Below, one piece after another: positions 59,146 to 64,000 of a DNA stretch of 64,000 bases. The stretch comes from Pseudomonas grimontii (lineage in GTDB: Bacteria > Pseudomonadota > Gammaproteobacteria > Pseudomonadales > Pseudomonadaceae). The translations under genes and the position numbers were made by a program. Location of the stretch: positions 124,001-188,000 of the forward strand of contig NZ_VFES01000005.1 in assembly GCF_007858185.1 (NCBI RefSeq). Direction: 5' to 3'. The notes below the pieces were generated by a model, which did no database searches, was not told where the DNA came from, and was given only the letters and a program-made list of their open reading frames with translations. The first letter of the stretch is position 1. The number at the start of each line of letters is the position of its first letter.

Positions 59146-62100
59146 TTAAATGCGTTCCATCTTGGGTAGCCATACGCGAATCAGCGAGAACAGGCGATCC
59201 AGGTCGATCGGCTTGGCCAGGTAATCATTGGAGCCTGCTGCGAGGCAGCGCTCCTGATCGTCCTTCATGGCCTTGGCCGTCACCGCAATGATCGGCAGCT
59301 TTTTCCAGCGCGGGTCCTGGCGGATCAAGGCGGTGGCCTCGTAACCGTCCATCTCCGGCATCATCACGTCCATCAGCACCAGGTCGATGTCGTCGACTTC
59401 ATTGAGTCTCTCGATGGCTTCGCGGCCATTACGCCCGATGACCACCACGGCGCCTTTGTGCTCCAGGGCGCTGGTCAGGGCGAAGATGTTACGCACATCG
59501 TCGTCCACCAGCAGGATCTTGCGCCCCTCGAAGACCTTGTCGCGGCTGCGGGCGGTCTTGAGCATCTTCTGGCGGTCATGGGACAGCTGGGATTCGACTT
59601 TGTGCAGAAAGAGTGTGACTTCGTCGAGCAGACGCTCCGGCGAGCGGGCGCCCTTGATGATGATCGAGCGCGAATACTTGCGCAGTTCGGCCTCTTCATC
59701 GCGGGTCAGGTTGCGGCCGGTGTAGACGATCACCGGCGGGAACGAGCAGATATCCTCGGTAGCCATGCGCTTGAGCAACTCATTGCCCAGCATGTCCGGC
59801 AGCTTGAGGTCGATGATCATGCAGTCATAGATGTTGGTGCGCAGCAGGTCCAGGGCGGCCTGGGCATAACCGACATCGGTGATCTCGATGTCATCGTCGC
59901 CGATCAGGCGGGCAATGCTGTCGCGCTGCAGGTCATCGTCTTCCACCAGCAATACGCGCTTGACCTTCTGGGTCAGCTTGGCTTCCAGGCGTGCAAACAC
60001 GTCCTTGAGCTCTTCGCGGGTGGTCGGTTTTACCGCATAGCCGATGGCGCCCATGTGCATGGCGGCCTCGACGCGGTCTTCCACGGAGATCACATGCACC
60101 GGGATGTGACGCGTGTTGGCGTGTTCCTTGAGACGTTGCAGCACGGTGAGCCCGGAATGGTCCGGCAGGCGCATGTCCAGCAGGATCGCATCGGGAATGA
60201 ACTCCTCGGCCAGGCTGTAGCCCTCGTCCGCACCGTGGGCCACCAGGCACTGATAACCCAGCTCATGGGCGAGGTCGAAGAGGATGCGCGCAAAGTTCGG
60301 CTCATCCTCCACCACCAGGATGCAGCGGGTGGCGAACGGCGCCTTGTCGCGGTCGTCGGCAAAGCGCGGGATCTGCTTGGCGTCGGCTACCGGCAGCGGT
60401 GAGATCGCGATGGGCTTGGGTGCGGGGGCGGCAACGACCTGGCGCGGTTGCTCGATCGGCGGCGCGTCTTCCTCGCGTTCGACATAGTGCTCCGGCAGCA
60501 CCAAGGTAAAGGTGCTGCCTTTGCCGGGTTCGCTGGTCACGCTGATATAGCCGCCGAGCAACGCGGCCAGGTCGCGGGAAATCGACAAGCCCAGGCCGGT
60601 GCCGCCGTAACGGCGGTTGGTGGTGCCATCGGCCTGGCGGAAGGCTTCGAAGATGCTTTCCTGCTGGTCCGGGGCAATACCGATGCCCGAATCGCGCACG
60701 GTAAAGGCAATGCCCTCCCCTGGCGCGCGGGATACTGACAGGCTGACCTCGCCGTGTTCGGTGAACTTGATCGCGTTGGACAGCAGGTTCTTGAGAATCT
60801 GCTCCAGGCGCTGGCGGTCGGTAAACAGCATGATCGGCGCACCTTCCTGCACCTGCACCTGGAACCCCAGCTTGCGGTCGGCGGCCAGCGGTTCGAACAT
60901 CCCGCGCAGGCCGTCCACCAGGCGCGTCACACTGGAGTTTTCCGGGCGCACTTCCAACTTGCCGGCTTCTACCTTGGAAATATCCAGGATGTCGTTGATC
61001 AGGTTGAGCAGGTCGTTGCCCGCCGAATAGATCGACTCGGCAAACTTGACCTGTTCGGCGCTGAGGTTTTCCTGGGGGTTTTCCGCCAGCAACTTGGCCA
61101 GGATCAACGAACTGTTCAGCGGCGTGCGCAGCTCGTGGGACATGTTGGCGAGGAATTCGGATTTGTACTTGCTGGAGCGCTGCAATTCATCCGCGCGGTC
61201 TTCCAGCTCGATCTGGGCCTGGTTGAGCTCGACGTTCTTGCGGTCCATGGCATCGCGTTGCTCGGCCAGGGTCTGGGTCTGTTCGGCCAGTTGCTCGTTG
61301 GTCTGCTCCAGCTCGGCCTGTTGGGTTTCCAGGTGGGCCTGGGACTCCTTGAGGATGCGTGACTGTTCCTCGAGTTCTTCGTTGGCGGTCTTGAGTTCTT
61401 CCTGCTGCACTTGCAGCTCTTCGTTGAGCTGCTGGGTCTCGGCCAGCACTTCCTGCAAGCGCTGGCGATAGCGCGCGGCTTCGATGGAGGTGCCGATATT
61501 CCCGGCGATCAACTCCAGCAGCTCGATGTCACGCTCTTCCAGCGGCCGCAGAAAGCCCAGCTCGATCACACCGTTGACACGGTCGTCATCGCTGGTCGGC
61601 ACCACCAGCACGCTACGGGTCAAGCCTTCGCCCAGGCCGGAGCTGACCTTGAAGTAGTCCACCGGCACGTCATCCAGGCGAATCAGCCGGTCCAGTTGGG
61701 CGGCCTGACCGACGATCCCTTCGTCGCTGTAGATCGCCTGTTCGAGCTGTTCCTGTTCGCGGGAGAAGCCATACGTCGCGACGCGCTTGAGACCGCCGTG
61801 CTCTTCACGCACATACAGCGCCGCCACCGCCGAGCCCATGTACTGGGCAAAAAATTGCAGGATATTGCGTCCGAGCATATTGAGGGTCAGCTGCCCCAGT
61901 ACTTGTTCGGCCAGCTCGGTCTGGCCATTGCGTAGCCAGGCCTGCTGTTCCAGGCGCAGTGCGATCTTCTGTTGTGACGCGATGTTTGCGCTGTAACTGT
62001 CTGATAAAGCTAGTAAGTTCCTGCGGCCGATGTACGCCAGGAAGCCACTCAGCCCGAGCACGAACGCTAGATACAGGGTGACACTGATGACCGTGGTGCG

Positions 62101-62643
62101 GGTCACTTCTTGATTGCGCGTGATGCGGAACTGCTGCTCCATCGCCACCGCTTCCTCATATTCCTTGCGGATCTCATCGGTCAGGCGCTTGCCACGGCCG
62201 GCCTTGACCGCGCTGCGGTAGTCTCCACTCTCGCGCTGCATATCAATCATCGACTGGGCGTATTTGTTCCACTCCAGTTGCAACGCTTCCAGGCGCTTGA
62301 GGCGATCCACCTGCTGCGGGTTATCCGCCACCAGGCCCTGCAAATTGCGCAAGTCGGCAATGATTCGCGGCTTGGCCACTTCGTACGGGTCGAGGAAGTG
62401 CTCGTCACCGGTGATCAGGAAACCGCGCATGCCGGTTTCCAGGTCGACCGTCAGCTTTGACGTCTCGTTGAGGTTGTTGATGACCCGATCGGTGTGCTCC
62501 ACCCACTGGATCACCGACAGCAAATAGGTGATCAGACAAACGAAAAACACCGCGCTGAGCACGCCCACACTCAGGGGCAATGCCACGTTTCGGCTCAGCA
62601 GTGTACGAAAGCTCTGTTCATCGACGGACGACGCGGGAGTCAT
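59146..62643 (-). CDS. Large CHASE3-GAF hybrid histidine kinase with three receivers
   Basis: A 1165-residue inner-membrane kinase. Order: membrane helix, CHASE3-like sensor, second membrane helix (about 190-210), GAF domain (about 235-380), long coiled coil, HisKA with H503 ([11 protein letters not shown]), HATPase, then three receivers with D823, D945 and D1092 (DMRLPD, DLKLPD, DVMMPE). ATG at 62643 ([10 protein letters not shown]) fits the ribosome site AAGG better than the in-frame start at 62649. Heads the module with CheR, CheB, the receiver-kinase and the receiver. Confidence 0.88.
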   Translation of the reverse strand: MTPASSVDEQSFRTLLSRNVALPLSVGVLSAVFFVCLITYLLSVIQWVEHTDRVINNLNETSKLTVDLETGMRGFLITGDEHFLDPYEVAKPRIIADLRNLQGLVADNPQQVDRLKRLEALQLEWNKYAQSMIDMQRESGDYRSAVKAGRGKRLTDEIRKEYEEAVAMEQQFRITRNQEVTRTTVISVTLYLAFVLGLSGFLAYIGRRNLLALSDSYSANIASQQKIALRLEQQAWLRNGQTELAEQVLGQLTLNMLGRNILQFFAQYMGSAVAALYVREEHGGLKRVATYGFSREQEQLEQAIYSDEGIVGQAAQLDRLIRLDDVPVDYFKVSSGLGEGLTRSVLVVPTSDDDRVNGVIELGFLRPLEERDIELLELIAGNIGTSIEAARYRQRLQEVLAETQQLNEELQVQQEELKTANEELEEQSRILKESQAHLETQQAELEQTNEQLAEQTQTLAEQRDAMDRKNVELNQAQIELEDRADELQRSSKYKSEFLANMSHELRTPLNSSLILAKLLAENPQENLSAEQVKFAESIYSAGNDLLNLINDILDISKVEAGKLEVRPENSSVTRLVDGLRGMFEPLAADRKLGFQVQVQEGAPIMLFTDRQRLEQILKNLLSNAIKFTEHGEVSLSVSRAPGEGIAFTVRDSGIGIAPDQQESIFEAFRQADGTTNRRYGGTGLGLSISRDLAALLGGYISVTSEPGKGSTFTLVLPEHYVEREEDAPPIEQPRQVVAAPAPKPIAISPLPVADAKQIPRFADDRDKAPFATRCILVVEDEPNFARILFDLAHELGYQCLVAHGADEGYSLAEEFIPDAILLDMRLPDHSGLTVLQRLKEHANTRHIPVHVISVEDRVEAAMHMGAIGYAVKPTTREELKDVFARLEAKLTQKVKRVLLVEDDDLQRDSIARLIGDDDIEITDVGYAQAALDLLRTNIYDCMIIDLKLPDMLGNELLKRMATEDICSFPPVIVYTGRNLTRDEEAELRKYSRSIIIKGARSPERLLDEVTLFLHKVESQLSHDRQKMLKTARSRDKVFEGRKILLVDDDVRNIFALTSALEHKGAVVVIGRNGREAIERLNEVDDIDLVLMDVMMPEMDGYEATALIRQDPRWKKLPIIAVTAKAMKDDQERCLAAGSNDYLAKPIDLDRLFSLIRVWLPKMERI

Positions 62644-62938
62644 GGGCATGCCTTGGCCAAATACGGAAAAACCGGGAGTTTGCCCCAAAGTTGCGGTTGA
62701 ACGCTATTTTTCTGCCAGCTCAGCGTGTAATTGACACGTCGAGCGAGAGGAGGCTGAGGGTAGTACGTTGTTTCCAGCCCAGAACAAACCCATGGTCACC
62801 TTGGAAAGAGACAATGCTGTGCGGTGTCGGCACAATGCGCATGCCAAGGGAACTTGGCTTGATCAAGGAGACTCACTACTGCGGTGTCCTTTTGAATTTT
62901 TTATTACCTGCTCCCCCCTCTTCTCAGGAATTCCCATT

Positions 62939-63304
62939 ATGCCCGCGTCAGCCTCCACCATCCTTGTAGTCGAAGACGACGCCATCGTGCGCATGCTGAT
63001 CGTCGATGTACTCGAAGAGCTGGAGTTCAGTGTGCTTGAGGCGGCCGACGCTAAAGCGGCGCTCGCGGTCGTTGAAAACTCCGCTCAGGTGATCGACCTG
63101 ATGATGACCGACGTGGGCCTGCCGGACATGGACGGCAAGCAACTGGCAACCCGTGTGCGTGAACTACGCCCGGCTCTGCCTATCCTGTTTGCCAGCGGCT
63201 ATGCCGAAAGTATCGACGTCCCTGCCGGCATGCAGGTGATTGCCAAACCGTTCTCGATCGACCAGTTGCGCGATAAAGTCAAATCGATGCTGCCTGCCGC
63301 CTGA
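62939..63304 (+). CDS. Stand-alone receiver protein
   Basis: A 121-residue receiver: VEDDAIVR, D58 (LMMTDVGLPDMDG), KPFSID. ATG at 62939; the frame is open upstream but without a domain. Divergent from the large kinase and a likely partner. Confidence 0.82.
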   Translation: MPASASTILVVEDDAIVRMLIVDVLEELEFSVLEAADAKAALAVVENSAQVIDLMMTDVGLPDMDGKQLATRVRELRPALPILFASGYAESIDVPAGMQVIAKPFSIDQLRDKVKSMLPAA

Positions 63305-63581
63305 CCCCTCTTTTGCGCATCGCCGCCCAGCACGGGCGGCTATTCCCCCCCTCTTTACCCACCTGTGAAACGCCCGTACTCGCGCCCTCCTTCGTTTGGA
63401 TGCCTGGCGCGCCTGCATTTAGCTGCTCGCTTGAGCCGCAGTGGACCGTGGCGTGCAAAGACGACGGCTGGCCGCAGTTCACGTTATTCGCAGGGATTAA
63501 CGTGACGTTCGGGAAATAAAACAGGAAACTCGTCGCCTTTATTCCCCGTCAGTCAAACGAACTTTGGAAGGACGCAACAAC

Positions 63582-64000
63582 ATGATTGGAAAACCGACGC
63601 GCCTGCTGTTGGCGAGCCTCTCGATACTCATGAGTTCCGGCGCCTGGGCCGATTTCACCGCTACCCCCAGCGAAGCGCGGGCCATTGCCAAGGAAGCCTA
63701 CCTGTATGGCTACCCGGTGGTGGAGATGTACAAGACGCTCTACACCCAGGCCGTTGATAAGGGCGGCGCCAACTTCAAGGCGCCGTTCAACCATATCGGC
63801 AATACCGCCCAGGTGCTCACCCCCAAGGACACCGCGTTCGTGACGCCGAACCTGGACACGCCCTACTCGTTTGTCTGGATGGACCTGCGCAGCGAGCCGC
63901 TGGTGCTGACGCTGCCCAAGATCGAAGACGACCGTTACTACTCGGTGCAATTGATCGACCTCTACACGCAGAACATCGCCTACCTGGGCACCCGCAGCAC
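63582..64000 (+). CDS. DUF1254-type exported protein (start only)
   Basis: The first 139 residues of a protein cut by the window end. Signal peptide MIGKPTRLLLASLSILMSSG with cleavage near AWA, then the DUF1254 signature (EAYLYGYPVVEMYKTLYTQ, TPNLDTPYSFVWMDL). Members are periplasmic proteins of unclear role. Ribosome site GGAAGGA is a little far from the ATG. Confidence 0.8.
   Translation, partial: MIGKPTRLLLASLSILMSSGAWADFTATPSEARAIAKEAYLYGYPVVEMYKTLYTQAVDKGGANFKAPFNHIGNTAQVLTPKDTAFVTPNLDTPYSFVWMDLRSEPLVLTLPKIEDDRYYSVQLIDLYTQNIAYLGTRS

Overview
The window reads as a Pseudomonas chromosome, most likely of the P. fluorescens group. The basis is the GC-rich coding style of the core genes, an arn lipid A modification operon of pseudomonad type, a dense set of chemotaxis-like and hybrid histidine kinase signalling genes, and a branched-chain acyl-CoA degradation cluster. 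No rRNA, tRNA or CRISPR array was found by eye.

About 1-19.3 kb is an accessory, mobile-looking region. It holds an orphan ImmA/IrrE-type peptidase (148-840), a tyrosine-recombinase relative that has lost the end of its catalytic domain (1338-2438, minus), and then a block of anti-phage or anti-plasmid genes: a McrB-like ATPase with a McrC-like nuclease, a NucS/DUF91-like nuclease, a WYL regulator, and a four-gene Wadjet/MukBEF-like operon (SMC ATPase, kleisin partner, kleisin-like protein, Toprim nuclease subunit). Remnants of OLD-type ATPases follow. A 30-bp inverted repeat (27 of 30 matching) lies at 2641-2670 and 18447-18476 and brackets the block, with short iterated motifs beside each copy. 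An orphan HEPN-like gene sits just outside the right copy. This is the most unusual part of the window.

19.3-24 kb carries a minus-strand signalling operon (receiver, CheC-like phosphatase, PAS histidine kinase, receiver) and a methyl-accepting chemotaxis protein. 24.1-28.1 kb holds a Bcr/CflA-type drug exporter, a short-chain dehydrogenase, a complete orphan tyrosine recombinase and an exported protein of unknown role. 28.6-38 kb is the L-Ara4N lipid A operon arnC-A-D-T-E-F-ugd, mostly joined by 4-bp overlaps, plus a second ArnT-like glycosyltransferase. arnB, usually first in this operon, is not in the window.

38.1-47.9 kb contains a small conserved-looking protein, an HPP membrane protein behind a terminator-like leader, converging gene sets for valine/isoleucine acyl-CoA breakdown, a bestrophin-like channel and a TPR protein. 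48-51.2 kb has a KaiC-like ATPase overlapping a hybrid histidine kinase. 51.3-56 kb is one 1570-residue toxin- or effector-like protein with what look like two successive cysteine-protease domains. 56-63.3 kb is a signalling module (receiver, receiver-kinase, CheB, CheR, large CHASE3-GAF hybrid kinase, receiver). The window ends inside a DUF1254-type exported protein.
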